This document shows positions 10,686-22,394 of a stretch of 64,000 bases of DNA, one piece after another. The stretch is from Catonia carolina (taxonomy: Eukaryota > Arthropoda > Insecta > Hemiptera > Achilidae). Made by a program: the position numbers and the translations under genes. The stretch spans positions 23,460,419 through 23,524,418 of the forward strand of contig JAQMRL010000003.1 of NCBI GenBank assembly GCA_035578175.1, read 5' to 3'. How positions within the stretch are numbered: position 1 is the first letter of the stretch; every line of letters begins with the position of its first letter. The notes beneath the pieces were generated by a model. That model made no database searches and was not told where the DNA came from. It was given only the letters and a program-made list of their open reading frames with translations.

Positions 10686-11444
10686 AATTTACATGAAAAA
10701 TAAATATAATATAATCATAAAACAAAAAGAACGTTTACAAAACAATAATTATACAATTTATTTCTCTAAGGAGTAACATTTTTCAAATTTATACGATTAT
10801 CCAAATTTTTGTTCATCCAAATAAGTCCAGCTTTTCTTCAAATTCAGATAAATATATTTTTAAGGTACTAAAATTAATAATAATGTAAAATATATATTTA
10901 TACATTCAATTAACATTGGTTATAAAAGACAAAACTAATACATCAAAGAACCTAAATTAACGTAAAATGACAAAATGTAAAAACTTATAACTAAATGCAA
11001 GAATACTTAATTAGCATTTTGTCACAGTACAGTAGTACAAATACTAAAACAAAACTATTACAAACAGTATGGAAATTAAAATATTAAAAAACTAACAATA
11101 TTAAGATATAGCTTAAAATCCTAAAATTTTAAAAACACAACAGTTTATATTATATTGGTTAATTATTATAATACTTAGTTTAGTTTTATAGCATAGCATA
11201 ACAACTTAGTAATATTATAAATTAATCTAATCTAATACAAATTAATTTTCGTAAATTATTCAGTAAATTAATGTTTAAAATGGAATAAGAAAAAGAGGAT
11301 TCCAATTACCTGAGGTTCAGTCAAAATATTTTAGAGAAATAACCAATTCAGTGTTATTTTTGTGTAGCGTATAATATTTTGGAAAATAAACATTACTATG
11401 AATTTATATAGTAATTGGTTTGTTTTTAGCATTATTTTTTTTGA
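10686..11444. other. No gene seen; very AT-rich
   Basis: Extreme A/T content, no open frames or repeats recognised. Confidence 0.5.
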
Positions 11445-11445
11445 A

Positions 11446-11760
11446 CCCTGATGTGTGTACGTTGCAATCTGTTCAATTATGAACAATAAGCAACCCCCCC
11501 ATTACCCGATAAGATGAGAATGATAAGTATGATGAGTGTAAATGAGGTCTTGTACAGACTCAGGCTGACTATTTCTAAGAGAGTATGGTTAATTGAACCC
11601 GTACCATCAAAGCACACTGGTAACCACTGTCTAGTAGTTAAATCTATACAAAAGTAACTACTTTTACTAGAATTTGAACCACAGACCTCCGTCCCCGATA
11701 ATAACCAGCTGTTAAACAGATTTTGGCAACAACTTTACTGCTGGACCAATCTGGTTGGTT
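11446..11760 (-). mobile_element. SINE family C copy
   Basis: Minus strand: tRNA-like head (ttggtccagcagtaaagttg, box-B-like ctgtggttcaaattc), then a body that includes tagacagtggttaccagtgt and agtctgtacaagacctcatt, ending at a gttgcaatctg-complement block. The same architecture occurs at 28431-28740 and 33735-34048, and headless at 20586-20826. Confidence 0.8.
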
Positions 11761-11949
11761 AGCATTAATTAAGTTTTCATCAGATTTTTAATTAGACAAC
11801 CAATCAAATTAAAAATAAAATAATAATTCAACTTGTTTTTAATTTTATTATTTTTCAAAAAAGTTTCAAATAATTTATTATGACTTTCAAGTATATTAAT
11901 ATTTATTTTACCAACATAAATCTACATTCAATACATATTTCTTTGGAAA

Positions 11950-12075
11950 ACACAAAAATAAGAATTTGTAACTCAGTAGTAGACAGTGTAATGACTTACG
12001 GGGCTGAGAGGTGGGACGTGAATAAAAGAAGTAGGGGTGAAATTAATGCAACCGAGATAGAGAGTATCCATTCGT
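11950..12075 (+). pseudogene. Non-LTR reverse-transcriptase fragment
   Basis: A short in-frame stretch encodes KIRICNSVVDSVMTYGAERW followed by VNKRSRGEINATEIE, the well-known YGAE/W region near the end of arthropod non-LTR reverse transcriptases. It runs directly into a DUF4817 mariner fragment, so two elements are joined. Confidence 0.65.
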
Positions 12076-12345
12076 CTTTATTGTGTCATGATGTTGTTTT
12101 CCAAAGATGAACGTACCTGTTTGTTCTTTTATTACACCGGCAAACTTTTTCTTGTGAGGGTATTTGAAAAGTGTCATTTTTAGAAACAATCCTCATACAC
12201 TTGACAAACTGAAAATTAACACTGAATGTGAGATTTCTAACGTTGATGAGCAAACATTACAAAAAGTAGCTACAGATGATACAAAATGAACTCGCATTTC
12301 GGTGACAGGGAATCATTTTCAACATCTATTAAAATTTATTGGTGG
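12061..12345 (+). pseudogene. DUF4817-type mariner, internally deleted remnant
   Basis: An N-terminal start (atgttgttttccaaagatgaacg, compare 25774) jumps after about 80 bases to the C-terminal end of the transposase (conceptually NPHTLDKLK, NVDEQTLQKVA, HFQHLL). Everything between, including the catalytic core, is gone. Confidence 0.65.
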
Positions 12346-12404
12346 CAATTTTTTAAATTGTCATCTTTCATCATGGTTTGTCCATCCATCTGTCACACCC
12401 AGAT

Positions 12405-12905
12405 GTCAGAAACTAGAAGAGATAGCAACAAGTGGTTTTCGGATTCGTAATTTACACAAAAAGCTAGTGGGCCTAAATTGGGTTTGAAGTTCCAGCTTTG
12501 ACTGGAAGTGGCACAAAACCAGAAGTCAAAAAATCAAAGTTAAAAACAAGAAGAGATATCAAAAACCGTTTTTGGATTTGTAATCTACACAGAAAGTTAG
12601 TGGGCCTGGATTGGGTTTGAAGTTCCAGTTTTAACTGAAAGTGACCCAAAAACGAAATTCAAGAAATCAAAGTCGGAATTTGGAAACAAAAATTATGTTA
12701 TTCCGGTTTCGGACGGAAGTTAAGAAATTAAAGTCAAAAACTACAAGAGATAGCAACAAATGCTTTTCGAATTCATAATCTACAAAAAAGTTAGTGAGCC
12801 TGGATTGGGTTTAAAGTTTCGGTTTCGACTGGAAGTGGCCCAAAACCAAACTGAAAGTCAAGAAATCAAAGTTGGAATTTGGAAACAAAAATAATGTCAT
12901 TCGAT
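12405..12905. repeat. Degenerate tandem repeat, about three units
   Basis: Units begin near 12416, 12552 and 12752 with agagatagcaacaa-like text. Each continues through tttcggattcgtaatctaca, agttagtgggcctggattgg, gtttgaagttcc and actggaagtggcccaaaacc. Spacing differs (about 136 and 200 bases), so units carry indels. No reading frame. The class is unknown; it could be satellite-like or the variable part of a transposon. Confidence 0.75.
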
Positions 12906-14061
12906 TCCTCTTAAAGAGAAAATACAGAATAAAGAAATCACTAATGGTTTTTGCCATAAGTTAAAGGTCAGCCTTTTTAAAAATTGCCACCAGCCATGAG
13001 ACACGTCAAGAAAGAGATTTTTAATAGTAAGTTTCATTGTAATTTGAATATTGTAATGAATCTTTCATTAATTTAATATTTTTGTTTTTTCCTAGATTAC
13101 GGGAATACTACTTTGTACTTTGAATTTCTAGTATAATTTGTACTTTCCTATTATAATAAAATTTTTATTTTCCCACAAATAAATACTTCTATATAAACAA
13201 TGATTAATTTAACTGTGCAATATTAATAACTAGCAGGTACAGGTCAAAAGTAACTGGAATCCAAAAATATGTAAACTAATAAATAAAACGAGATCTTGGT
13301 GTATCAATTTATAATAAAAAAAAAATAAGCAGATTAATGATAAAAGTTGTCTTTTATGCTATAATAATATAAACATCAATATTAACACAATACTGCCACA
13401 TTTTTGTCACTTTTAATCATGAAATAAAAACACTTTATGAAACCAAGTACACTTTAGTACAACAATTTATCAATAATTTTATCATATTTCACTGAACAAA
13501 AACAGCTTACATATTTGATCTAGTATGTATTTACTTGTGTTGATTTATATTATGTTTGAGATGCTGTAAACAAAGAAAAGAATATTAAAGCAAACAAAAT
13601 AAAAATCATAAATATGAATTCCAAGATATAGGATTGTGGATTGTGCAAGAGAATGAGGTTGAGGTTCAGAGATTGGTTTATGTTTTCAATAAATTATACA
13701 AGAAAATAATATAATTTCAAAGTTTTCGTGAAAAAGTCAAAGATAAAATTGTAGTTGATGATATGGTGTTGGAACAAGTCTCATAATGCAATTATTTATG
13801 TTGTGACATTGAATTTTATCAAGTTTTTTTTAGCTTTTATTTGTTATCGGGAACTGTACATTATTGACAACTGCCCAATTTGATCGCTGCTTTGCTGTAT
13901 TATTTGATGTGAATTAGGCATGAGTTTGAACAGGGACCCCCAGTAGAGTTTGTTCACGGTTGGCTGTTAGCTGGTCACCATACAAAGTTGCTTGCCCGAC
14001 CGGTGTTACTTAACAAATAATAGCAACACACTACCAGCTGACTGACTGGGCTAGCCCGGAG
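12906..14061. other. No gene seen
   Basis: AT-rich. A somewhat GC-richer part at 13890-14060 precedes the LINE fragment and is probably part of that insertion; no frame is preserved there. Confidence 0.4.
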
Positions 14062-14640
14062 GCCATCAAGATTTAGATTTAGAACAGAAAGTTGGCAAAT
14101 TCCAAGCAGTGTGCGGAAGTATTGGCAGAAACCTAGGCAAAAAAACAAGGAAAGAAACTAAGATAAAATTTTACAAGGTGATGGCTGCCCCAGTCCTACT
14201 CTATAGAAAAGAGTCATGGATTAGTACGAAATCACAAAAGAGTAGAGTACAGGCGGTAGAGAAGTGATTCCTGGAGAGAACAAAGGGTTGCAATCGTAGG
14301 GACCAACTAAGAAATGAGAATACAAGAACAATACTGTTTGTTTGAAACCCGAATGGGAAGAATTTCAAAATCGATGGAGGGAGCACGTAGAGAGAATGCC
14401 TGAGGAAAAGATCTCACTCATCGTTTTGAAGAACAGGTTGGAGAGATGTTGGAGGGAGGAGAAATGTTGGGAGGCCATGCAGGAGATGGCAATATTCAAT
14501 GGTTTTGTCACATTTGTTAATCGTAGCAGGTGGGAGCCTAACCTTTGATTGCGAGAAGAAGATGAATGCAAATGATGGCCTCCATGATATATTGTAATAG
14601 AAAAATCTTGTAAAAAAATCACCTACGCGCATGTGCCAGC
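14062..14640 (+). pseudogene. Non-LTR retrotransposon C-terminal fragment
   Basis: Frameshifted plus-strand translation shows KFQAVCGSIGRNLGKKTRKET, then KFYKVMAAPVLLYRKESW and a downstream RWREHVERMPEEK, characteristic of the end of arthropod non-LTR polyproteins. A homologous segment lies inverted at 32080-32440. Several stops; not functional. Confidence 0.7.
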
Positions 14641-15179
14641 TGAAGACAGGAGGAGAGTTCCTCCTCTAACTACCTCTAGTGCCTGTGTTAAAATACTCTC
14701 ATTTCTTATTAGTCAGCCATTTTATCAATTAGCAATAGTTATTAATAACTGACTATAAATAAATAACAAATCCTTGTCAATAAATAAAAACAATTATATG
14801 CAACAAATTATTTAAACAAAAAAAAAACAGTAAACAATCTTTCTGTTTATTCAATTGTTTTAAATTTTTATGGAAAATATTCTCCTAAATTTAAAATGAA
14901 TTATTGTAATAAATCTTTTAATTATTGTTTTTCCATCTCATTATCGAGACCTGACAGCATTTGCCTATGTTTGTTAGTCATGCATAAGTCCCTGGATCAT
15001 AAAAGTTTTGATTCAAATTAGCTAAGCAGTTTTAAAATAATCAATGAAATATTCAGAGGGTTATAAATCAGGACTCGGTATAATCTTTTACTTGTAAAGT
15101 AATTCATTTTACTTTCATAAGCATGTGTGTTTACATTGTAATACTATGATATTCTAGAAATGGCTAAGGGAATAAATTG
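14641..15179. other. No gene seen
   Basis: AT-rich spacer downstream of the predicted polyadenylation signal of the minus-strand gene. Confidence 0.45.
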
Positions 15180-15185
15180 TTTATT
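15180..15185 (-). terminator. AATAAA polyadenylation signal of the Q/N-rich gene
   Basis: The minus strand reads AATAAA about 112 bases after the stop codon at 15299-15297. Placement is typical of a short insect 3' UTR and supports 15297-15545 as terminal exon. The hexamer is common in AT-rich DNA. Confidence 0.4.
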
Positions 15186-15296
15186 GTAAAAAATTGTGTA
15201 TTTTATGAAGTGTGTATTGAACAAGGATAATAAATTACGATGAATGTAATTTTTTTAATAGTTCTTAGAAATTGAAAATAGTAGAAATATTTGTTT

Positions 15297-15545
15297 TTAT
15301 TTTTCATTCCTTCTAAGATGTTCCAGAATAGTGACAGAATAGTTAGAAGGATCTTGATTGTTTGGGAAACAATCAGACCGCAGGTATAAAAACAGTAAGC
15401 GCCGTTGTAGTGAGTCAGTTGATAATCGAATTGTGAATGGGAAGTGTTGCCAGGCGTCATGAATTAATGTTGTCACAGGACCGAACTTGAACAGCACCAT
15501 AGCAAGGTCCTTCTCTATGCTTGGCAAGTTTGACAAATCTGCACT
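15297..15545 (-). CDS. Terminal exon of the Q/N-rich gene (candidate)
   Basis: It encodes 82 residues and a stop. The proposed acceptor is ggtattggag|AGT, preceded by a perfect branch-point string TACTAAC and a run of C about 20 bases upstream. It enters in phase 0, which matches the end of the exon at 16103. The peptide contains hydrophobic, probably helical stretches (IEKDLAMVLFKFG, then DSLQRRLLFLYLRSD) and ends in LRRNEK. I do not recognise the domain. The acceptor tract is unusual (purine-rich just before AG), so the join is less certain than the upstream ones. An alternative is a separate small frame inside a transposon. Confidence 0.5.
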   Translation of the reverse strand, partial: SADLSNLPSIEKDLAMVLFKFGPVTTLIHDAWQHFPFTIRLSTDSLQRRLLFLYLRSDCFPNNQDPSNYSVTILEHLRRNEK

Positions 15546-15654
15546 CTCCAATACCGGGGGGGTGTTAGTAAGTAATTTTTAATAACCTAAAACATTTCTT
15601 TCATTAACATGGATATTTTATCCCTTGATTAAATGCAACAGTCTAAAAACGGGG

Positions 15655-15742
15655 GATTTTTCATAGTTAATTTGCACCCTCTTTGTACCTGCACCCTTGG
15701 CGGGGCACATTTCGCCACCGCCTAGCTACAAGCCCTGGTTTT
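15655..15742. mobile_element. Possible hAT-type terminal end
   Basis: On the minus strand the block starts ccagggcttgtagctaggcg and is followed by gtggcgaaatgtgccccgcc, GC-rich unlike its surroundings and similar in style to hAT terminal inverted repeats. The partner end was not located. It lies in the last intron of the Q/N-rich gene. Confidence 0.3.
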
Positions 15743-15951
15743 GAATTACATCAATAGTGCATGCCAAACAGGTGGTAACGAGTAGTCTAAAACAAGTTAA
15801 TAAGTTTTTATCATCGAGTGACAGGATCTTATTTAAACTCAATTTTAAGTTTAAGTTTTGTAATTAATTAAATTGAGGTAATATAATTGTAATTTGTTAG
15901 TAATCTAAGTTTAATAATATTAACAATTTATTATTAATTGTTGTTAGTTCT

Positions 15952-15978
15952 TTTATTATTATTATTATTATTATTATT
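15952..15978. repeat. Microsatellite (TTA)n
   Basis: About nine uninterrupted TTA units inside the last intron of the minus-strand gene. Confidence 0.95.
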
Positions 15979-16102
15979 GTACTCAGATCCTGAAAAAACC
16001 TAGGGTTAAGTGTTACAATATAGTGCCCCCATACCACCCTGCTTTTCAACCCAAATGAACTGTTCAGTGCTAACATTACAGGCTCATGTTCAAATTGTTT
16101 AC

Positions 16103-16295
16103 CTGTGGTGCAAATCCAAGAAATCCATGATGATTTTTGCACAATTGTTCAGTAAAGGTTGACTGTCCCATTGAATGTCCATTGTTGTAATTACTGATAA
16201 TATTATTGTTGTAGCTGTTAGTATCAATACTGTTGAAATTATCACGAAAATCATCTTGAAAGGAACGCTGGGTATCTTTACTAGTAATCAGGAAA
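16103..16295 (-). CDS. Penultimate exon of the Q/N-rich gene
   Basis: Acceptor ttattgttttag|T and donor CACCACAG|GTAAAC bound 193 bases. The first base completes a split codon (AA|T, Asn) from the exon ending at 27700, then 64 codons stay open. The peptide is Asn-rich (SYNNNIISNYNN) and ends with CKNHHGFLGFAPQ. Composition fits the Gln/Asn-rich large exon. The 2-to-2 phase match across an 11.4-kb intron is the main reason to read through the potential stop at the end of the 27700 exon. Confidence 0.75.
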
Positions 16296-16435
16296 CTAAA
16301 ACAATAAAATATTGTAAAATTATTAACTAATTGTACACCGTCATGTATTATTAACTGATTTTACAATAACAACAGAACAATGTTTCTGTATCAATACAAG
16401 TATGAAACTTCATAGATTTGTTATTTACTAAATTA

Positions 16436-17699
16436 CAAGGCGTGTCTGAGAAGTAAGTAACATTTTGAAAAAGTACTAAAATATTTTTTTTCAAGACAAT
16501 TTTATTTGTGCAACGAAGATCATACCTTAAACTACTATTCTACACAGTTTACACCTTTGTTCAGGCACTTGTAGCAGATGACCAGCTTATCTAAATTTTC
16601 CTCTATGGAACAACCTGCCAGTGTGTGTGTGTGTGCATGCAGGAACAAGTGGTAGTCAGACAGTAAAAATTCCTAATTTTCATCATTGTACTGGATAAAA
16701 AGTGTCAAAGCAATGTCAAGTCGCTTTGTTTTGTACATACCTGTGAGCATTTATGGAACTCGGCAGGAACACAGTTTGTGATAACCCAAGCAGTCAGCTA
16801 CAAAATCATGCAAAACCAGGGGTGGTTTCAGAGAAGGGGCCATGCCCCCCCCCCCGAAATACTAGGAAAACTTAGTTTAATATTTTCTATAAGCTATTAT
16901 TTCTAACAAAACTGAATCCCAATACTCGTACCTATCAATTGACAATAATTATTTTAGTATAAAAATGAGTCAAACAGAAAGTATCTATTTTTATTTAAAT
17001 AGTATTAAGATAACAATCAGTGTCAGTAGTCAAAAGCCACTTGCATCCAGTCAGCACCTTGAAAATTTCTCTATGAATTAAAATTGTGGTTACAGTAACA
17101 CAGCATAAAAGAGGACTTTTCAATGACTCAATTACAAACTATGTATTACAAATTATGTAATAAGAGCTACATAAAAACAAGATAGCCCCCCCCCCCGAAA
17201 ATCAGCCCTGGAACCGCCCCTGTGCAAAACAGTTCTTGAAACTTAAGAAAATACTATGAAAGTGTCACTGTGATTCCTCTGTTCTTTTTAATTTTCTCAT
17301 CCACTCTCCTGGACCAAGTGGCTTTCTGACAACAGAAAGCCACCCATTTTGTGGTTCATCATGGACATCTGTCTATCCTTCATTAATTGCCTAACCCACT
17401 TTTGCACCATTCCATCACTCATTGTAATTTCACTATATATCTCTGTAATCTGCGTATAAATTTTGGCTACCTTGACGTTCCTTGCATTAAAAAACCAGAT
17501 AACAGAATGGATATCACAGTTGGTGGGATCATTGATTGTTTTAAACATTGTAAAGCCCACAGCAAACATAAAACATAAGACTAACCAACTATAATGGCGT
17601 CAACATGGAAAAAATGAAAGTAGAATCCATGCAGGGAGTCGCTACAGTTGCGCTGCGGGGCGTTAGAACAAAAAGTACTGACTCTCCAGACACACCTCA
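16436..17699 (-). mobile_element. Mariner remnant (family 3), carrying a nested hAT MITE
   Basis: Ends caaggcgtgtctgagaag (16436) and the complement of tgaggtgtgtctggagag (17699) form TIRs flanked by TA (16434-16435 and 17700-17701). The minus strand at 17560-17300 encodes a mariner N-terminal helix-turn-helix region (NDPTNCDIHSVIWFFNARNV, then EITMSDGMVQKWVRQ). Most of the catalytic domain is deleted and the rest interrupted by the 406-bp MITE at 16817. The element lies in the large intron of the Q/N-rich gene. Confidence 0.8.
16817..17222. mobile_element. hAT-type MITE with perfect 8-bp target duplication
   Basis: Termini are caggggtggtttcagagaag (left) and, on the other strand, caggggcggttccagggctg (right), both next to runs of 10-11 C/G. 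The octamer tgcaaaac flanks it at 16809-16816 and 17223-17230. Terminal CAGGGGCGG and an 8-bp duplication are hAT hallmarks. No coding sequence between. It sits inside the mariner at 16436-17699 and so inserted later. Confidence 0.9.
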
Positions 17700-17701
17700 T
17701 A

Positions 17702-18117
17702 TTACCACAATGAAAATTTCTTTACAAACATACGTATGAACAAAAATTCTGAAAAATAATTTACAGGCAGTGGATTTAATAACACTATCTTGAAATCCTC
17801 CTTCAATTATTTATAATGTTAATTCAAAAACTGATATCAGAAATTAGTTGGTGATTGTTCACAAAATAAGTTCTTAAAACAACACAAAGGTGTTGTGCTT
17901 CAGTTTTGAGTAACAGATGTATTATGTAAAAACATGAGATAAACAAAACAAAATTTTAGTACTAGACTACAATCAAAATTTGAGCATTGTACCTTCTAGA
18001 AAGTCTCTTCTAAGTTAAAAACTTAACAATGTTTATATAAAATTTTTATTTTATTTTAAATTTTCTGGATTATATGGCTGCACTTGATAAATGGTTTATA
18101 GAGGGTCTTTATGTTTA
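17702..18117. other. No gene seen
   Basis: AT-rich intron sequence. Confidence 0.45.
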
Positions 18118-18160
18118 TAGAGTAGAGTCATCAGTCGAGAGACTAATGACAAAAAAAAGA
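18118..18160 (+). repeat. 3' tip of the LINE family found at 8505 and 37276
   Basis: The string agtcgagagactaatgac followed by eight A is the same 3' terminus as the LINE copies at 8505-8948 and 37276-37735, here in plus orientation and reduced to the tip. Confidence 0.6.
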
Positions 18161-18164
18161 GTAG

Positions 18165-18460
18165 ATTAGGCAGAAATTAATTTCACAAGGACGATATGGA
18201 GTGAGAAATGATGTAGGCAAGGAAGGATTGAAGATGGACAAGAAGAGTTGGACTATAATGTTTTGGACATGTCTGTAGGATGAAGGAGGGCAGGCCACCT
18301 GAACGGAAGCTGTAATTGGAAATAGATGGAAAGAGACCAAGAGTAAAATGAATGGATTCAGTTATGGATGAAGAGGCAAAAGATGGATGCCACAAGAGGA
18401 ATGAAGGAGAGAAGGTTCAGTGATATAAAGAGGTAGAGTAAATTGTTTTGTGCCCCATCT
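18165..18460 (+). pseudogene. Another non-LTR retrotransposon C-terminal fragment
   Basis: Purine-rich and unlike the flanks. Broken translation gives a W-FGHVCRM-like piece and KEGRPPERKLEMEMDGKRPR-like text across frames, matching the post-RT tail of arthropod LINEs. It abuts the LINE tip at 18118-18160. Confidence 0.5.
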
Positions 18461-19393
18461 AAGGAATATTTTTTGTTTTGTTTATTCAGCATCAACTGTC
18501 ATAGTCATCAGCCTAAACTATTGGAATCATATTTTATGTAAGCAGTACTCCTTCATTATTATTTAAATGTGAATAATTTACATTATGCATTACAATTTAT
18601 ACAAAAAAAACAAATATTAAAAATAAATGTTTATAAACTCTATTTTGAAATCAAAATGGAGGTATTACATTACAATTCTATAAAAATACAAAATCCTAAT
18701 TCATTAAATAACAATTTAACACATAAAATATAAAAAACAAAAAACAAGATACAAGCAAATTAAATCATACATAAAAGAAATCTGACAATAGCAAAACTAA
18801 ATGTGTGAAAATTATAAATGCCTTACAGAAAAGCTTAAATAAAAACACAAAGTGATTAGTTGTGATAAAATATGACATTTATCTCTTGTACCAGTGATAA
18901 CTTGTCAACATTTAGAAGCAACAGTAATGTAAGCACTTAGGAAATAACACAAATATATATGATTTCAAGTGATATTATAACACTTGTTTTTACACAAAGT
19001 TAATAAAATTTTTATGTCATAATTTCTTCAGTTTGAGTAAAGATGCAAACATAACACATACAAATAAAAAGCGAAAAATACAAACTTTTTAACAAATCAA
19101 GCTAAGCTTATGCCAAAGTACTGTATTATGTAAACTTACAGAAATGAAAAGGTCATAATCCTATAGAATGTGGGGTAAAAGGTTCATGCATGATTTTTGT
19201 TAGTAATTGGTGAAGACCCACAATTTACTGCTTGAATAAATAAAGTAATTTTCAAGCCAAAGTGCTAGGTGAAATGAATTCAAAATGAGCTAGCAGAAAA
19301 GAAAACTTTGAACTTACCGACATTTACAATCTAAAAATCATCTAGTGACGCATTTCATCTCAAGAGCTGTTTGACCGGTATAAGCAAGATATA
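18461..19393. other. No gene seen
   Basis: AT-rich intron sequence with several aaacaa runs; no exon recognised. Confidence 0.45.
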
Positions 19394-20291
19394 TGAGAAC
19401 AGTCAAATATAAATGGGAATTTAAAAAAAATAATTTTTCTAAGAATGATAGAATTTGAAACCAATTTTTTTTCATTTTTCTACATACTTATCTTGTACTG
19501 AAACTAATTTGGAAAGTTTCTTGATTCTGTCATCATAAACAGATGAAAGTTAAGTCTTTAACCACAATAATTGCGCAGAGTTCAATATCTTCATCGCTAT
19601 TGGACCTTTGACCTCCTAAAGCATCCTTCAATGATTCAAACAGATGGTAATTACACAGTGATAAATTTGGGCTATATTGTGAATTATCTAGTTAATCCCA
19701 GTGAATTTCTTCCAATTTGATCTGAGTTGTGCATGCTGTAAGAGGCCTTGCATTATCATGAAGGAGGATGATCTGATTGGGAAATGCCATCTTTTGCTTC
19801 AATATGCATCTTTTGTTTTGTCGTTTCTTGTCATCCTGCGACTTAGAACTACTAAAGAAAGAATTTTGTCAACATTGAAACGCCGATCTTCTTCGATAAG
19901 CTCCGTTTTTACATAGATGTTTTCTTCTGTGATGGAAATTCGAGGATGCCGATTGCAACTTTGATTTTCCACCATTTGTACACATGAGTTTTTGAGAGAG
20001 TTTCGTACCTAAATCGTGCTCATAAACGAGTTAATATTTCTGAAGGTCTCACTCCTTCTCACGACAAAAACTTTAATAATAACATTATACAACGTTTGTA
20101 TAATGCTGTACAACAAAAGTAGGAACTTCATGCTTGCTCATTGCCCTAGTATCGACTGAATGAGAATAACCTTGGCAGGGTACGGTAAAGGAGTGAGGAG
20201 AAACCCAGGGGGAATTCATGGAAAAGCAGCAGCACCCTTTGACTCTCCTACCAGGACTGATAAAAAATCTGCTTATATTTGACTGACCTCG
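19394..20291 (-). pseudogene. Decayed mariner (family 4), both ends present
   Basis: Ends tgagaacagtcaaatataa (left) and, inverted, cgaggtcagtcaaatataag (right) lie next to TA (19392-19393 and 20292-20293). The minus strand carries an N-terminal piece (RHPRISITEENI, ELIEEDRRFNVDKI, 19945-19860) and a catalytic piece (LLHDNARPLTACTTQIKLEE, SLKDALGGQRS, 19790-19600) with frameshifts and stops between. The LHDNAR block carries the second catalytic Asp. Size fits a mariner with deletions. Confidence 0.75.
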
Positions 20292-20585
20292 TATAACTCT
20301 AATAATAGAAAAACAAATTGAACAATAGCAAAATCAAGACAAGATTCCGAGTCTTGGTAATTGGTTTTACAAAATCACAGAGAACTTTCTTAAGGAAAGG
20401 AGATGTTTAAACCGCTTTTTGTTAAAAGTTTGCTTCTGTCATCACTGAATGGAAGGGTGGCTTAGGAGAGGCAAGACCTGCGGAATCAAGAATAAATGCT
20501 TATACTATTGTAGCTAATAACACGAATACATATAACAGTCATATACTATGAATTATATCACGTCTTGCATTTATTTACAATTTTT

Positions 20586-20826
20586 TATCCCTAAATTGTG
20601 TAAGTTGCATACTGTTCAATAAAGAAAAATAAATAACCCCGTGACCCAATGAGATGAGGATGATGTGTATGACATATATATGAGGAGTACTCTTGTACAG
20701 ACTCAGACCAACCATTCCTGAGAGAGTATGGTTTACTGAACCCCAATCATAAAAGTACACCGGTAACCACTGTCTAGTATTTAAATTTGTATAAACTTAA
20801 ACTACCTTCATTAGGATTTTATTCAA
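20586..20826 (-). mobile_element. SINE family C copy, head missing
   Basis: It carries the family C body (acccaatgagatgaggatga, cttgtacagactcagaccaa, aaccactgtctagtattt) but ends before the tRNA-like head, as expected for a 5'-truncated retroposed copy. Confidence 0.75.
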
Positions 20827-20899
20827 AATGGTTACAAAATTTAAATCTCTGTTATTCATGATATATATTCCAGTTTCGTTCTGTAGTAGTGGTTGTCAT

Positions 20900-21075
20900 T
20901 TTTTTTTTTTTTTTGTTTAACGTCCGACTGTTCTGCAATTACTGCTAATGCAGACGGTGAATGATGAAATGATTTTTTGTACCGTATGAAAATATGCCGG
21001 GGCTGAATGGGATTCGAACCCAAGACCGCATGATGAGAGGCGAGCACGTTACCAACTGCGCCAATGCGGCCGGCA
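20900..21075 (-). mobile_element. SINE family B copy with target duplication
   Basis: Same head and body as 4239-4443, with a T run (A tail) at its left. The octamer gttgtcat flanks it at 20892-20899 and 21076-21083. Confidence 0.85.
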
Positions 21076-21083
21076 GTTGTCAT

Positions 21084-22394
21084 GGGTGCATCTTAAATAA
21101 TGAGATGATAAACTATTTCATAAACCTGGATTACACATTTTTTACTTATCATTAAACAAATATGTACACGTTTACTTCAAAATTTAAGTAAGAGGGAACC
21201 ACCCACAGTCAACCTCGGGAAATTTTATGGAATGATAATCAGTTTATTATTCTAATCCAAAAGTACTTAGAAAGGTCTGCGACTGCTTAGCTTATCTAGT
21301 TTTGAGCAGGAGTGTTAAACACATAAGAAAAGAAGGCAATGTCAGATGGTGAACTAGGACAGATATTAAACCAACATATTGACTGAAAAAACTTTATAAC
21401 ACAAATTTGTTAAGAAAGATTCTAAAACACTAATAAAGAATTAACTACACAATTATATAACAAAATGGAAATAAGATTATAAGTGTAAGCAGGAATAAAC
21501 TGTGTTGTAAAGCATCAAGGGTAAGGATTCCTTAGTTACCTGCCCCCCAATGATTTCCTTCTGTTGCTTGCTCTCCTCAGGAGTGTACACTAGTTATCTC
21601 ATACATTTTGACTACATTATCAGTCAAACCTAAACATAATAAATACTCAATGATTTCCATTATACAAAGAGATTTCAAAATAAACTCTTAACTTGAAATT
21701 TTACAATTCACTCGCATTTTTTCAGTGAGATCATAAGCTTCCTTGTATCTAGGTATCAATGCTGCAAATGAAGAAACTAATAAGTTTCATAAAGCTTACA
21801 GTTTCACCGAAAGAGATCCAAATGAGTCATCAAATTTAGAATTATGAAGTTTGTAATAAATACCTTCTTTATTGCCACTCACAAAAGTATATGGTTCATA
21901 GAAGATACTCCTAACTCCTCTTTTTGTCACGGAGTGTACAAGAAATAAACTGAACCATACAGTCAGTTTTAAAAGTCACTTGATAAGGATAAAGAAGAAC
22001 TATCCTGGAATGACATAAGTCAAGTTCTAAAAAGATTATTTTTGGAAAAAGAAGAAATAAGTAGAGGAGATAAAAATGTGAGTTATTTTCGTTAGTTTAT
22101 TAATACAAAGCAAGCTAATGATAATTAAGTATGTTTGATTCTTATTCCAACTTTTAAAATCAATGTAATTTTTATAATTCTTTATGAACTCGGTGGAAGC
22201 AAAACTTGAAAATAAATTACAATTATTTATACTTCATTCATTGAGAATTAAGAGTAAATGTGAACAACTTTTAACTAATGACTGTGATCATTTAGGTCCA
22301 AAGATCATCACTGTACACATGATCGACTGATTGACAGTATATTAGTTCACATACGGAATTCATTCACGACATTTAGTTGATGTATAATGTATAT
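21084..22394. other. Intron; one candidate 36-base cassette exon
   Basis: Mostly featureless. On the minus strand 21575-21540 lies between an AG and CAG|GTAACT, is 36 bases long and would enter and leave in phase 2, matching the exons on either side (27700 and 16295). It would add RASNRRKSLGG-like residues. In another frame the same block reads YTPEESKQQKEIIGGQ. The evidence is only the phase and the composition. Confidence 0.2.
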
